Positions 53,338 through 62,743 of a DNA stretch of 64,000 nucleotides are shown piece after piece. The stretch's first letter is position 1; every line of letters begins with the position of its first letter. Origin of the DNA: Palsa-883 sp963826975 (GTDB taxonomy: Bacteria; Pseudomonadota; Alphaproteobacteria; Acetobacterales; Acetobacteraceae); contig CAWGZJ010000020.1 in assembly GCA_963826975.1 (NCBI GenBank), forward strand, positions 4,677 to 68,676, given 5' to 3'. A program made the position numbers and the translations under genes. Below the pieces are notes generated by a model, which saw only the letters and a program-made list of their open reading frames with translations, did no database searches and had not been told where the DNA came from.

Positions 53338-53883
53338 ATGTCTGACCATGATCTCGCCGCTCTCTGGGAAGAGCACACCCGCACCGAGTTCGAGACCCGC
53401 GACGTCGATGCGACAATGGCCACGATGGTTGACCAACCCTACGTCAACCACATCCCCACCATGGCCGGCGGTGTCGGGCACGATGAGCTGAAGCGCTTCT
53501 ACAAATACCACTTCATCGGGGCGAACCCGCCCGATACCTCCATCGCGCTGATCAGCCGGACCGTGGGTGCCGACAGCCTCGTCGACGAGGTGATTTTCAG
53601 CTTCACCCATACCTCCGAGATCGACTGGATGCTCCCCGGCATCGCGCCGACCGGCCGCAAGGTCGAGATCCCGCTTGTCGCCATCGTCCGGTTCCGCGAC
53701 GGCAAGCTGGTGCACGAGCACATCTACTGGGATCAGGCCTCCGTGCTTGTGCAGATCGGCCACCTGGATCCCGCCGGCCTGCCGATCGCCGGGGTCGCGA
53801 CGGCGCGCAAAGCCGCCGACCCAACTCGCCCGAGCAACACCTTGATGACGAACTGGCAAAGCAGCGCGGGCAAACCCCTATAG
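53338..53883 (+). CDS. SnoaL/NTF2-like protein
   Basis: 181 residues. ATG preceded by AGAGGAG. A single cone-shaped NTF2-like domain: ALWEEHTRTEFETRDVDATM, FYKYHFIGANPPDTSIALIS, FRDGKLVHEHIYWDQASVLV. Family members act as polyketide cyclases, isomerases or binding subunits; substrate unknown. Separated from arsN1 by about 160 bp, and not obviously related to arsenic. Confidence 0.82.
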   Translation: MSDHDLAALWEEHTRTEFETRDVDATMATMVDQPYVNHIPTMAGGVGHDELKRFYKYHFIGANPPDTSIALISRTVGADSLVDEVIFSFTHTSEIDWMLPGIAPTGRKVEIPLVAIVRFRDGKLVHEHIYWDQASVLVQIGHLDPAGLPIAGVATARKAADPTRPSNTLMTNWQSSAGKPL

Positions 53884-54577
53884 CGGAAGCCGCGTCGCAC
53901 CGACCGATTGCGCGCTCGTTCGCAACGCCGTGTTGTCTGCGAGCGCATCGCCTTTTTACCCCCTGCGCCGCGACGTCGAACCGGTGGACAGGCAGTAGGG
54001 CCACGTCGCGGAGCGACCTCGCAAGACCCCCTCTCGCGGAGCGACTTGTTCGCACACAGGAACAGCGAAGCACTGCGCGCTGCCCGGTGTCGGAGAACTT
54101 TACACATATAATGGTAAATAAATAAGAGAGTAACGCACAGATAACGGCTGCAACGCCGTTCCCGCGGCGCGCGGTGCCGCATATTGGGCTTTAGTTGGCG
54201 TCACACCTTGCTCCTCATCATAAGTCATTGATATAAATGACTTAAACTACACGCACGTCGATCCGTGCCGGCAGAACCCGCGTGCGCCGATGGCCCCGAT
54301 GGCGAGAACCCACCACCCCCTGGGCTTCCATTCCGCTGCACGGGACGAGGTGTCGGAAACTCTTACAAATTGGCTACAGACGGCCGCCAGCCCTGCGTAT
54401 CCCATTGTTTTCGTTAGCTTCAGAGCGTTGGCACGCATATTGCTCGTCAAAATTCCGTTATCCATGGCGCGATGTCGCGTCAACGGCCGATGGTTTCCGG
54501 ATTTCGCCACGTCGGCTCGTCCACCCGGACCGCCGGCCACACACGTGGCTGGGGCAATGAACTTGAAGGAGGCTAAC
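53884..54577. promoter_or_regulatory. Long upstream region of the PEP-CTERM gene with repeated motifs
   Basis: Two copies of GTGTCGGA-N4-(T/C)TTACA at 54087-54104 and 54350-54367 with identical spacing, plus a perfect 9-bp inverted repeat TAAGTCATT-N6-AATGACTTA at 54221-54244. The motif resembles what I remember as the conserved upstream element of PEP-CTERM/exosortase-regulated genes. The segment 54100-54260 is clearly AT-richer. No coding frame is convincing. Confidence 0.5.
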
Positions 54578-55356
54578 TTGAACGCCAGAGTTTAATCGCG
54601 ACTGCTGCATTCGGCGGTCTGATGGCATGGGGAACGGGGGCCCACTCGGCGCCCCTATACGTCGGGGTACAGGACGGCAACGGCGCGATTGCGACGGTCA
54701 TCAGTGCTCCCGGCGGCAACGGTCCGTTCTCCTACGGCTCGCCGGCCAGTCCAAAGCAGGTCGGATCGTCGGGGGTCTACGTCGCCATCAGCGCCGAGGG
54801 CACGCCACCGCTGCCTGAGCCTCAGTTGCTCAGCAACTCGCTCACCGTATCGGGCGAACACGACGGCGGCGGAACGGTGTCCATCTACGTATCGGAACTG
54901 AACCAGTTCCCGGTGATGCCCTTCGCTACGTTCTTCAGCGAGTTCGCGAATACATTCGCGGCCGCCAACACCTTGGGCGCAGGAAATCAAACAACGAACA
55001 CGGCCACGCAAGTCGTGGAAAGCACCTACGTAACATCCTGCACCAACCTTAACCCAGGATGCCCTACGTCGGACGTGTTCGCGGAAGGCACACTCCTGTC
55101 GACGACGACGTTCACACAGGGCGGCGGAACCACGGTGAATAGCGGCGCTCCGTTTCCCGCAGGGCTGACCGCACCCTATGCCACCACCGAGGTCTACACG
55201 ATCACGTTCGCCCCACCGTCCGGCCAAAATGTCTACGGGCAAGTGAGTTCCGCGATCGATCTGCAACTTATTCCTGAGCCAGCCTCGATCGCGCTTCTTG
55301 GCAGTGCGCTCGTGGGCGTCGGCGCGATCCGCCGCCGTCGGCGCGCTGCTACCTGA
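54578..55356 (+). CDS. PEP-CTERM sorting-domain protein (signal peptide frameshifted)
   Basis: Exported protein of about 255 residues with a C-terminal PEP-CTERM signal: IPEPASIALLGSALVGVGAI followed by RRRRR. The body is Ser/Thr/Gly/Asn-rich, extracellular-type, with one CTNLNPGC pair. SD AAGGAGG at 54565-54572 precedes TTG 54578, whose frame closes after five codons; one base lower, the next frame continues with a signal peptide SLIATAAFGGLMAWGTGAHSA, so a single-base deletion near 54590 separates them. The ATG at 54622 is available but would remove most of the signal. Exosortase cleaves such proteins; no exosortase gene is in the window. Confidence 0.8.
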
Positions 55357-55769
55357 CACTGCCGACCCGGCGACGGCGATCGGCGGATCGCTGTCGCCGG
55401 GCGTGTTTGGCGGTGCACCGCGCGAGCGGCGCCGCATTTCGACCCGCTCGCCGCGACCCGAGACTGACCCTGCCTCTTCACTGGGCGCGCCGCCGCCTGG
55501 CACTGCGGTCGGGTTGCCTCGGCGTGGCGCATGTGCACGGGCGCGTCGAAACCCGTGTGGCTACGGCGGCCGCCGCATGGCTTCCGCGAGCCACGCCACG
55601 CAATCACCCCAATGAAAACAATCCACGCAAACACGTGCGAGGTCGGCACCAGCATGACCCACGACGCACACGCGGCGGATGGGCTATACGACCCTGTCGC
55701 GGCAACGCCGACGGCCACCGCCACGCGCCGTGACGCGCGGGACCGCTCCGTCCCAGGGAGGCACCAACC
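55357..55769. other. Intergenic region between PEP-CTERM gene and dodecin
   Basis: About 410 bp, no gene recognised. SD for dodecin (AGGGAGG, near 55757) lies at its right end. Confidence 0.4.
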
Positions 55770-55982
55770 ATGGCAGAGCCAGTCTACAAGATCGTCGAGC
55801 TGGTCGGCACATCGGATCACAGTATCTCCAAGGCGATCGATCGCGCGATCGAGAAGGCGTCGTCGACGGTCCGCCACCTCGGGTGGTTCGAGGTGGTGCA
55901 GATCCGCGGCAGCATCGACCAGGGCAAGGTCCGCCAGTACCAGGTGACCGTGAAGGCCGGCTTCACCCTGGAAGACAAATAG
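55770..55982 (+). CDS. Dodecin
   Basis: 70 residues, the full length of the family. Beta-alpha-beta-beta fold with YKIVELVGTSDHSISKAIDR, the flavin-stacking Trp in VRHLGWFEVVQIRGSI and closing VRQYQVTVKAGFTLEDK. Dodecameric flavin-storage protein. ATG follows AGGGAGG by six bases. It lies between the PEP-CTERM gene and convergent midA; likely monocistronic. Confidence 0.96.
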   Translation: MAEPVYKIVELVGTSDHSISKAIDRAIEKASSTVRHLGWFEVVQIRGSIDQGKVRQYQVTVKAGFTLEDK

Positions 55983-56016
55983 GGCCTCGGGCCAGCCGCC
56001 GCGCGCCGCAACCACC

Positions 56017-57108
56017 CTACTCAAACCCCGGCAGCGCCTGGCCCCACGGCGAGGACAAGGCAAGCGCCTTGAACAGGCGCCCCATCCGGCTGGGTTCGGC
56101 CAGCCGGCTCGCGGCGTCGACCAGCGCCGCGGCACGTTCCGGCGGTTGGCTGCGTGCCAGAGCGCCGGTACGCTGGAACAGGCCGAGCCGGGTCAGGAAG
56201 ACCCCCTGCGGCACCGGTCCATGCACGTCGGTGCCGACGGCACGCGCGGCCGCCGCAAGCGCAGCGAAATCGACATGCGCGGTCAGGTCGGCCTCTCCGG
56301 CCGGGCCAAGCGGATCCGCGGGCTGGCCGCCACTCAGCGCTTGCAGGCTGTCGCCGAAATCGCTTGCCGCTGGCCCGTAATCAAGAAACAGCGCGCCCCC
56401 CGGGTGCGCCACGAAGCGCCGGGCCAGCGCGGTAACGAACGCCCGGGCAGCTTCGTTCCATTCAAGGATCGCACCATCGGGACTGGTAACATCTACTCCC
56501 CCTCCCCTTGAGGGAGGGGGTTGGGGGGAGGGGTTCGACGCCACGAACCTTCCGTGTGACCCTGGCACCAACCCCTCCCCCCAACCCCCTCCCTCAAGGG
56601 GAGTGGGGAGAAGCCACCCCCACCTCGACAAACCGCCCATCCTCAACAAACCGTTCCATCCACGCCCCCCCCGCCGCACGAACTGGCGGATCGGCAACGC
56701 ATCGAGGAACTCGTTGCCCAGCAGGATCAGCGGCGCCTCCGGCACCGTCTCTAACCCGTCATGCCACACCGCCCCCGGCAACACCCCCGCCTGCACGGCG
56801 CGCAACCGCGGCGAGTTCTCGATCAGATGCAGCCGCAGCGCGGTGCGGAACGCCGGCGCCGCCCGCCCGATCGCCCGCAGCGCGTCCGCCATCAGCGTGC
56901 CACGGCCCGGCCCGGCCTCCACCAGCAGCACCGGATCCGGCTCGCCCAGGCCCTGCCACGCCACCGCCGCCCAGAGCCCGAGAATCTCGCCGAACACCTG
57001 GCTGATCTCCGGCGCGGTGGTGAAATCGGCGAACGGATCGTGCGTGGCGTAGTACGCGGCATTTGCCCGCGCCATGAACGCATCCAGGCGTTCCAGTGGG
57101 TTCGTCAT
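56017..57108 (-). CDS. midA: MidA-like SAM-dependent methyltransferase with an in-frame repeat insert
   Basis: 363 residues as read. DUF185 family: DPFADFTTAPEISQVFGEIL N-terminus, VLLVEAGPGRGTLMADALRA (SAM loop) near 62, LHLIENSPRLRAVQAGVL, LILLGNEFLDALPIRQFVRR and GALFLDYGPAASDFGDSLQA. The family methylates complex I NDUFS2-type Arg in mitochondria. Between residues about 160 and 200 the normal sequence is interrupted by a G-rich palindrome (56493-56608). At the 8-G run near 56672 a nine-G reading would restore the family-like WMERFVEDGRFVEVG and then hit TGA inside the insert; with eight Gs the frame passes through. So the open frame may depend on a compensating -1 slip or on a sequence error. 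Confidence 0.85.
   Translation of the reverse strand: MTNPLERLDAFMARANAAYYATHDPFADFTTAPEISQVFGEILGLWAAVAWQGLGEPDPVLLVEAGPGRGTLMADALRAIGRAAPAFRTALRLHLIENSPRLRAVQAGVLPGAVWHDGLETVPEAPLILLGNEFLDALPIRQFVRRGGRGWNGLLRMGGLSRWGWLLPTPLEGGGWGEGLVPGSHGRFVASNPSPQPPPSRGGGVDVTSPDGAILEWNEAARAFVTALARRFVAHPGGALFLDYGPAASDFGDSLQALSGGQPADPLGPAGEADLTAHVDFAALAAAARAVGTDVHGPVPQGVFLTRLGLFQRTGALARSQPPERAAALVDAASRLAEPSRMGRLFKALALSSPWGQALPGFE
56493..56608. repeat. G-rich palindromic element inside midA
   Basis: Left arm 56493-56535 and right arm 56570-56608, almost perfect inverted repeats about 38 bp long (CTCCCCTTGAGGGAGGGGGT core), loop about 34 bp. Same element as at 26267-26363. Located within the midA coding sequence. 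Confidence 0.85.
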
Positions 57109-57304
57109 TTATTTGCCCGGTGATATCTGCCTCTCTAAGTTGGTACGTGGCAACGATCAAGAGCGGCCGAGGAAGCGGATGGGGGAAATCAGGTCATTGC
57201 GGAACAGGGAGAACCGAGCTGCGCGGTTCACCGCTCTGCGCGAAGCGGCGCGCTCTTGATCATGCCAAGCTGGCTTTTCGCGAAGGGGATCAGAAGTTAC
57301 GCCC

Positions 57305-57637
57305 TCAGCAAACAGGACCACTTAACTTGAATTTCTGGTCGAACCAATCGATGGAATGCACTCCAGCTTGGAACATTGTTGAAGGTCCCACCAGAAGAGT
57401 GCAGTCCCTGCCAAGATCGATAGACAAATATTGATCGTCACCTGCATCGTCGCATTCGACAAATGACAGGGAAAAGCCCGAGCCGTACTCGATGGTACGT
57501 CCGTCGTTCAATGTCGAGTAGCTGCGCCGATAATAATGCAAACGAGGAATTACAGGCCGCCCTGAAAACCGAGAACGAATGTCTTTCTCTTTCAATATTT
57601 TTTCTGCTGCCGTTTTTGAGATTGATACACTGGCCAT
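57305..57637 (-). CDS. Unknown protein (110 residues), second gene of a small cassette
   Basis: ATG at 57637 follows GGGAGG. Sequence ASVSISKTAAEKILKEKDIR then RPVIPRLHYYRRSYSTLNDG and SGFSLSFVECDDAGDDQYLS, ending WFDQKFKLSGPVC. Beta-rich, acidic C-terminal half, no signal or TM segment. Base composition is lower in GC than the flanks, indicating transfer. It follows a 47-residue ORF after 19 bp. Family not recognised. Confidence 0.6.
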   Translation of the reverse strand: MASVSISKTAAEKILKEKDIRSRFSGRPVIPRLHYYRRSYSTLNDGRTIEYGSGFSLSFVECDDAGDDQYLSIDLGRDCTLLVGPSTMFQAGVHSIDWFDQKFKLSGPVC

Positions 57638-57656
57638 GGAGACCTCCCTTATTACG

Positions 57657-57800
57657 TTAAAACGCGCGCGGCTCGAGCGTCGCTGGAAGCTTGATATAGT
57701 CCGGGTGGCGCTGCACCCACTCGGTCGGCTCCGGCAAACCATGCGGGACGAAAATGAACGGCAGTTTTATCTCGTCGAATACATGCGAGTCAGAGGGCAT
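57657..57800 (-). CDS. Unknown 47-residue protein, first gene of the cassette
   Basis: ATG 57800: PSDSHVFDEIKLPFIFVPHG then LPEPTEWVQRHPDYIKLPAT and LEPRAF-stop. Proline-rich, aromatic, soluble. Too short to classify; the next gene starts 19 bp later with its own SD, so the two are probably co-expressed. No SD is obvious for the first. Confidence 0.45.
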   Translation of the reverse strand: MPSDSHVFDEIKLPFIFVPHGLPEPTEWVQRHPDYIKLPATLEPRAF

Positions 57801-58169
57801 GGTGCGCTGCTTCAGTGTCTACAAGTGAGTGTAGATAACATGTTCCTTGTTAGTCTGTCAAGCGCCTTGTAGCCTTGTCGCAACTCGCTTCGCCGAGCCG
57901 CGGCGAGCAACCTTAGGTAGGTGCGGGTTTCTCGCAAGGCATCGGCGGTGAGTGACTTCGCGTTGGTCGGCTCGACGCCGCGATATCAATAGAGGGCGCG
58001 CCCGACTTCGGCGTCGCCTATCTCGACGCACCAGCGATCCGTCGCGCCTGATCGGCCGCGTCGGCGGCGAACACCACGCCGGAGGCTCAAAACAAGGCGG
58101 CCACAAACAAGGAGGCCATCAGTTCCACCGGGCCATCAACACCAACCGGTCATCAGCGCAACCAGCCCA
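57801..58169. other. Region between cassette and lgt without recognised genes
   Basis: A minus-strand frame at about 57850-57990 (TADALRETRTYLRLLAAARR) could be a C-terminal scrap of a lost gene. Near 58081-58160 there are short near-direct repeats (AACAAGG, CCATCA). Nothing assignable. Confidence 0.35.
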
Positions 58170-58967
58170 TCACCGCGCCCGCGCGATCAGCCAGGCACCC
58201 GCGATCAGCATCGGGACACACAGCACCTGGCCCATCGTGGTGCCGAACGGAAGAAACCCCAGGAACGCATCCGGCTCGCGAAAGAACTCCCCGGTGATGC
58301 GGGCGACGCCATAGCCGACCAGGAACGCCCCGGTGAGAAAGCCGATGCGTGCGCGCAACATCTCCCATCGCGACAGCGTGAACATCACGCTGAACAGCAG
58401 CAGCCCTTCCAGCAGCGCTTCGTAGATCTGGCTGGGATGCCGGGGCACCATCCCGCCGCCGGTGGTCGGGAACATCATCGCCCACGGCAGCCAATCGGGC
58501 GCCGGGCGTCCCCACAGCTCGCCATTGATGAAATTGGCGACCCGCCCCAATCCCAGGCCGATCGGCACGCACACCGCAATCCGGTCGGCGAACGCCAGCA
58601 GCCGGATGCCGTTGCGACGACAGAACCAGGTGATCGCGATCGCCATGCCGATCGCGCCGCCATGGAAGCTCATGCCGCCTTGCCAGACCTCGAGGATCCG
58701 CGCCGGATGCGCCAGGTAGAGGCCGGGCTGGTAGAACAGCACGTAGCCCAGCCGGCCGCCCAGCACGATCCCGAGCGTCGCCCAGGTCAGGAAATCGTCC
58801 ACCTGCACCGGCGTCGCGACCACCGGCGGCAACTGCACCAGCCGGCGCGTCAGCCGCCAGCCCAGCACCAGCCCGAAAATATAGGCGAGCGCGTACCAAC
58901 GGATGCCAAACGGCCCGATCTGCACGATCACCGGATCGAAGTTGGGAAACAGCAGGACCGGGATCAT
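58170..58967 (-). CDS. lgt: Prolipoprotein diacylglyceryl transferase
   Basis: 265 residues, about seven membrane helices. QIGPFGIRWYALAYIFGLVL N-terminus, GGRLGYVLFYQPGLYL and the Lgt signature GRVANFINGELWGRP near residue 140 with GGMSFHGGAIGMAI at about 103, then HPSQIYEALLEGLLLF near 193. Transfers diacylglycerol from phosphatidylglycerol to the lipobox Cys. ATG overlaps the hldD stop by four bases. Confidence 0.97.
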   Translation of the reverse strand: MIPVLLFPNFDPVIVQIGPFGIRWYALAYIFGLVLGWRLTRRLVQLPPVVATPVQVDDFLTWATLGIVLGGRLGYVLFYQPGLYLAHPARILEVWQGGMSFHGGAIGMAIAITWFCRRNGIRLLAFADRIAVCVPIGLGLGRVANFINGELWGRPAPDWLPWAMMFPTTGGGMVPRHPSQIYEALLEGLLLFSVMFTLSRWEMLRARIGFLTGAFLVGYGVARITGEFFREPDAFLGFLPFGTTMGQVLCVPMLIAGAWLIARAR

Positions 58968-59278
58968 CGGAAGGGATCAGGCTGCGTCAGGTATTCCTGC
59001 ACATAGCGCCGCACCGCTTCCTCCAGCGGGGTGAACTGCCCGGCGTAACCGGCGGCGCGCAGGCGGGTGATGCCCGCCTCGGTGAACGACTGGTACTGGC
59101 CGCGCAGCGCATCGGGCATGTCGATGAACTCGATGCGCCGCGCCACGCCGGCGGCGTCGCACACCGCATGGGCCAGGTCGCGATAGCTGCGCGCCCGCCC
59201 GGTACCGACATTGAACAGCCCGCTGGCCGCCGGCGTATCGCGCAGCCACAGCATCACATCCACCACGTCGCCGCCTGG
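58964..59278 (-). pseudogene. hldD: ADP-glyceromanno-heptose 6-epimerase, only the C-terminal third
   Basis: Starts abruptly: GDVVDVMLWLRDTPAASGLF with GVGTGRARSYRDLAHAV, and the tail YAGQFTPLEEAVRRYVQEYL to the stop. HldD is normally about 310-330 residues; roughly the first two-thirds are missing, and the codon before the cut is followed by a TAG of foreign sequence at 59279. The remaining 3' end overlaps lgt, a normal arrangement, so the cut is most likely an assembly or rearrangement boundary. Confidence 0.85.
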
Positions 59279-60545
59279 CTAGGGTTGCCCTGGTGGCGGC
59301 ACCCGGCGCTCCACCGGCGAAACCGGGGCGCGCGCGCGGAAATATGCCGCGCGCTCCACGGGCAGCGCCGCCGGGGCCGCGCCAAACGCACTCGCGGGGT
59401 TACGCGCGGGGCCGCCGGCAGGGAAGGTGCCGCTGGTGGCGTGCCCGAGGGTCTGCACGGCCCAGCGGGCGGGCGCGACGAGTAGCAGCGTGAGCGCGCC
59501 GGTGAGCGCGGCGAGTCGCAGGCGTGGGGCGCCGACGAGTAGCAGCGCGACGGCGAGCGTGCGGAGGAGGATCAGCGCGGGGGTGAGCCAGCGCAGTTCG
59601 GTGGGGTAGTCGTGCAGGACGGCGAGCTCGCTGGCGACGCCGGCGGCGAGCGCGAGGGTGGCAAGGATGCGCATGCGGATGCCGCTGTGCAGGAGCTGCG
59701 CGAAGCCGGCGCCGACGAGGGCGGCACTGAAGGGCGCGAGCAGGGACACGTAGTAGGGGTGGAAGATGCCCTGCGCGAAGCTGAAGACGATGGCGGTGGT
59801 GCAGAAGGCGCCACCGACTGCGAGTAGCCATCCGGAGCGCGGGTCGGCGCGGCGCAGGCGGCAGGCGATCAGGATCGCGACGGCGCTGAGGAGCGCGAAG
59901 CCGAGCAGCCACCCGGCCTGCCCGCCGAGGGCTTCATTGAGTAGCCGCAGCGGCCCGGTGGAGCCGCCGAAGACGTTCGAGCCGCCGTGCGCCTTGCGGA
60001 CCGCCGCTTTGACCTTCGATACGACCGAGGGCCGTTGTATCCAAAGATCAGAGAGAGGACGGGTGTTATCGGCGGTGCCCGAGATCCAGGGTCGGTCGGT
60101 GGCGGGCGTGAGTTCGACGAGTAGCGGCCAGGCGCCGCCGACGAGCAGCATGGCGGTGGCACCCGCAAACGGACCCCGTCGCGCGCGTGCGTACGCGCGC
60201 ACACGCGCGCGGCGGGGTCTCGCGAGGGGAGGCACTCCGTCCGCCTGTGCAGCTGGAGACGCTCGGTCCGCCTTGCAGCTGGAGGCGCTCGGTCCACCTG
60301 TGCAGAGAGGCGCCCTATTCGCCGGCGCGCGCGACGGCCGGCGCCAGGCCCACGCGGCGGCGATCCCGGGCAGGACGACGAGTGCGATGAGCATCTTGGT
60401 CTCGAACCCGAGCCCGACGCAGACGCCGGCGAGCAGCGCGAGTGCGAGTGGCTCGGGCCAGAGGCGAGTCAGCGCGAGTGTGCGCGGGCGGGTGTGCCGT
60501 GTTCGATGGGTGGGAGCGGCGGCGAGGGCACCTTCGGAGGACTCA
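59279..60545 (-). pseudogene. GT39/ArnT-like membrane glycosyltransferase fragment
   Basis: Hydrophobic protein with about eight TM helices (EPLALALLAGVCVGLGFETK, WLLGFALLSAVAILIACRLR, FHPYYVSLLAPFSAALVGAG). The SNVFGGSTGPLRLLNEALGG and PYYVSLLAP segments are typical of actinobacterial (Thermoleophilia) GT39 proteins. The N-terminal catalytic DE region is not found upstream of about 60545 and the 3' end meets the hldD break, so both ends appear truncated. Composition and codon use differ from the alphaproteobacterial part. An ATG at 60394 is internal to the family. Confidence 0.6.
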
Positions 60546-60701
60546 TGCGGGGAGCTTCGCCGGCTTGTGTAGGAGGAACGTGAGTTGAGGCTGAAAGTTC
60601 GGTAAGGCCTTGGGGCGCATCCGCGCAGGCCGGGGCGCGGTCGGCAGGCGGATTGGGGCGGGACGTCCTGTCCCGCCGCGCGGAGCCCGGGCGGCGGTGC
60701 T
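60546..60701. other. Spacer between GT39 fragment and HxlR regulator
   Basis: High-GC sequence, no gene recognised; no promoter assigned. Confidence 0.25.
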
Positions 60702-61199
60702 TCAGCGGCGACGCTCAGCGGGTGGCGGCGCTCTCAGAGGCCGCGAGGGCGCCGGGGCCGGGCTCGGCGCGGACGTCGCTGCCCGCAGCGGCTCGCCGCA
60801 GCGCGCGCAGATGCGACGCTCGCCGAGCTCACCGCCGCAGCCCTTGTGGCGCAGCACGATCGGCGGGCCCGCGTCGGGCGCGGCGTAGCGGTCGCCCCAG
60901 CGCAGCAGCTCGACGGTCACGGGCCACAGGTCGAGGCCCTTGGCGGTCAGCCGGTATTCGTGGCGCAGCGGGCGCTCCTGGTAGGGCACCTTCTCGAGGA
61001 TCCCCTCGGCGACCAGCCGGTCCAGGCGCGCGGCGAGCACGTTGCGGGCGACGCCGAGGCTTCGCTGGATCTGATCGAAGCGCCTGCGACCGAGAAACAC
61101 GTCGCGCAGCACGAGGATCGTCCAGCGCTCGCCGACGAGCTCGAGCGTGCGGGCGATCGAGCAGTTCTGATCCTCGTAGTCGTTCCTCAGCATCTCCAC
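60702..61199 (-). CDS. HxlR-family transcriptional regulator
   Basis: 165 residues. Winged-helix core CSIARTLELVGERWTILVLR near residue 13 and DQIQRSLGVARNVLAARLDR near 41, then EYRLTAKGLDLWPV, with a Cys-x2-Cys pair (ICARCGE) near 137 in the C-terminal tail. Divergent from the DHA2-type MFS gene, which is the classic arrangement for HxlR or TetR drug-efflux control. Actinobacterial in style. Confidence 0.88.
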   Translation of the reverse strand: MEMLRNDYEDQNCSIARTLELVGERWTILVLRDVFLGRRRFDQIQRSLGVARNVLAARLDRLVAEGILEKVPYQERPLRHEYRLTAKGLDLWPVTVELLRWGDRYAAPDAGPPIVLRHKGCGGELGERRICARCGEPLRAATSAPSPAPAPSRPLRAPPPAERRR

Positions 61200-61295
61200 T
61201 CATCCTACCACTTAGTTGCGTCATAAAACTCTCTGTGTTAGGTGCGTCTCTTGATGCAACTCGATCATCCGAACTCAGACAGGAGCGTGAGAACG

Positions 61296-62743
61296 ATGGA
61301 GCGCAGGTGGAAGGTGCTGATCGTCGTCGTCGCCGGCGTGTTCATGGCCGGGCTCGACGTGTTCATCGTCAACATCGCGTTCCCGCAGATGCACACCGAC
61401 TTCCCGGGCACGAGCCTCAGATCGCTGTCGTGGGTCTTGAACTCGTACACGATCGTGTTCGCCGCGTTCCTGATCGCCGCCGGGCGCTGGTCGGACACGT
61501 TCGGGCGCAAGCGCTCCTACCTGCTCGGCAGGGCCTGTTCGTGGCGGCCTCGGCCGCCTGCGCGCTGGCGCCGTCGATCCCTTCCTCGTCGCGGCGCGCG
61601 CGGTGCAGGGTCTCGGCGCGGCGCTGTTGATGCCCGCCTCGCTCGGGCCTGCTGCTGCCGGAGTTCCCGCCCGAGCAGCGCCACATCCCGATCGGCATCT
61701 GGGCCGCGGTCGGCGGGATCGCCGCCGCCGCGGGGCCGCCGCTGGGCGGCCTGCTGGTGCAGGTCAGCTGGCGCTGGGTGTTCATCGTCAACGTCCCCGT
61801 CGGCCTGGCGAGCCTGATCGCCGGCTGGCGCATCCTGCGCGAGGTCCGCCACCCGGAGGCGCAGGCCCCGACTTCCTGGGCGCGGGCCTGCTCACCGCGG
61901 CGATGGCGACGCTCGTCGTGGCGATCATCCAGGGCGCGAGCTGGGGCTGGGCGAGCCCACGGATCCTCGGCCTGTTCGCGCTCACGGCGCTGCTGATCGC
62001 GCTCGTCGCCCGGCGCATCGCCACCCACCCTCCCCGATCGTCGAGCCGGCGCTGCTCAAAGTCAGGGCCTTCAGCCTCGCGACGCCGCGTCGCTGCTGTT
62101 CTTCATGGCGTTCGCCGCGATGCTGCTCGCGAGCGTGCTGTTCCTGACCGGCGTCTGGCACGAGCCGATCCTCACCGCGGGCCTTGATGATCTTCCCCGG
62201 CCCGGCGATGGCCGCGCTGAGCGCGGTCCCGGCGCGCGGCTGGGCAGCCGCTTCGGCCCCGGCCGCGTCGGCGCCGTCGGCGCGCTGCTGTTCGCGCTCG
62301 GCGGCGTCTGGTGGGTCACGCACCTGACCGGCGCGCCCCACTACGCGGCCGACTTCCTGCCGGGCATGATGATCGGCGGAGTCGGCGTCGGCCTGATGAT
62401 CCCGTCGCTGACCGGCGCCGTCGCCTCGACGCTCGCCCCCGCGCGGCTGGCGACCGGGATCGCGGTGCAGACCACGGGCCGGCAGATCGGCTCGGCGCTG
62501 GGCTTCGCGATCCTCGTCGCGGTGTTGGCAGCAGCCGCACACCGCGGGCGACTTCGCGGCCGCGTGGAGCTTCATGATCGCCGCGAGCCTGCTGCCGGGG
62601 CGACGCTGGTCGCAATCGGCGGGCGCGCGTCGGTGGGAGTGACGCGGACGTCGACCGTGGCGAGGACATCGACAGCGGTGAGCGGCTCTGCTATGCTTGC
62701 GCTAGCAAGCAAATTGGAATTGAGTGAGATGGATCTGCCGTGA
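61296..62743 (+). pseudogene. DHA2-family (EmrB/QacA) MFS exporter, multiple frameshifts
   Basis: Across three frames: VLIVVVAGVFMAGLDVFIVN, WVLNSYTIVFAAFLIAAGRW with the A-motif, then shifts near 61530, 61585, 61650, 61875, 62035, 62075 and 62190, and intact VGVGLMIPSLTGAVASTLAP followed by TGRQIGSALGFAILVAV. The gene is continuous if single bases are restored, so these are most likely sequencing indels in G/C runs, as expected at a poorly covered contig end. Fourteen-TM drug exporter; divergent from HxlR and overlapping the next gene. Confidence 0.8.
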
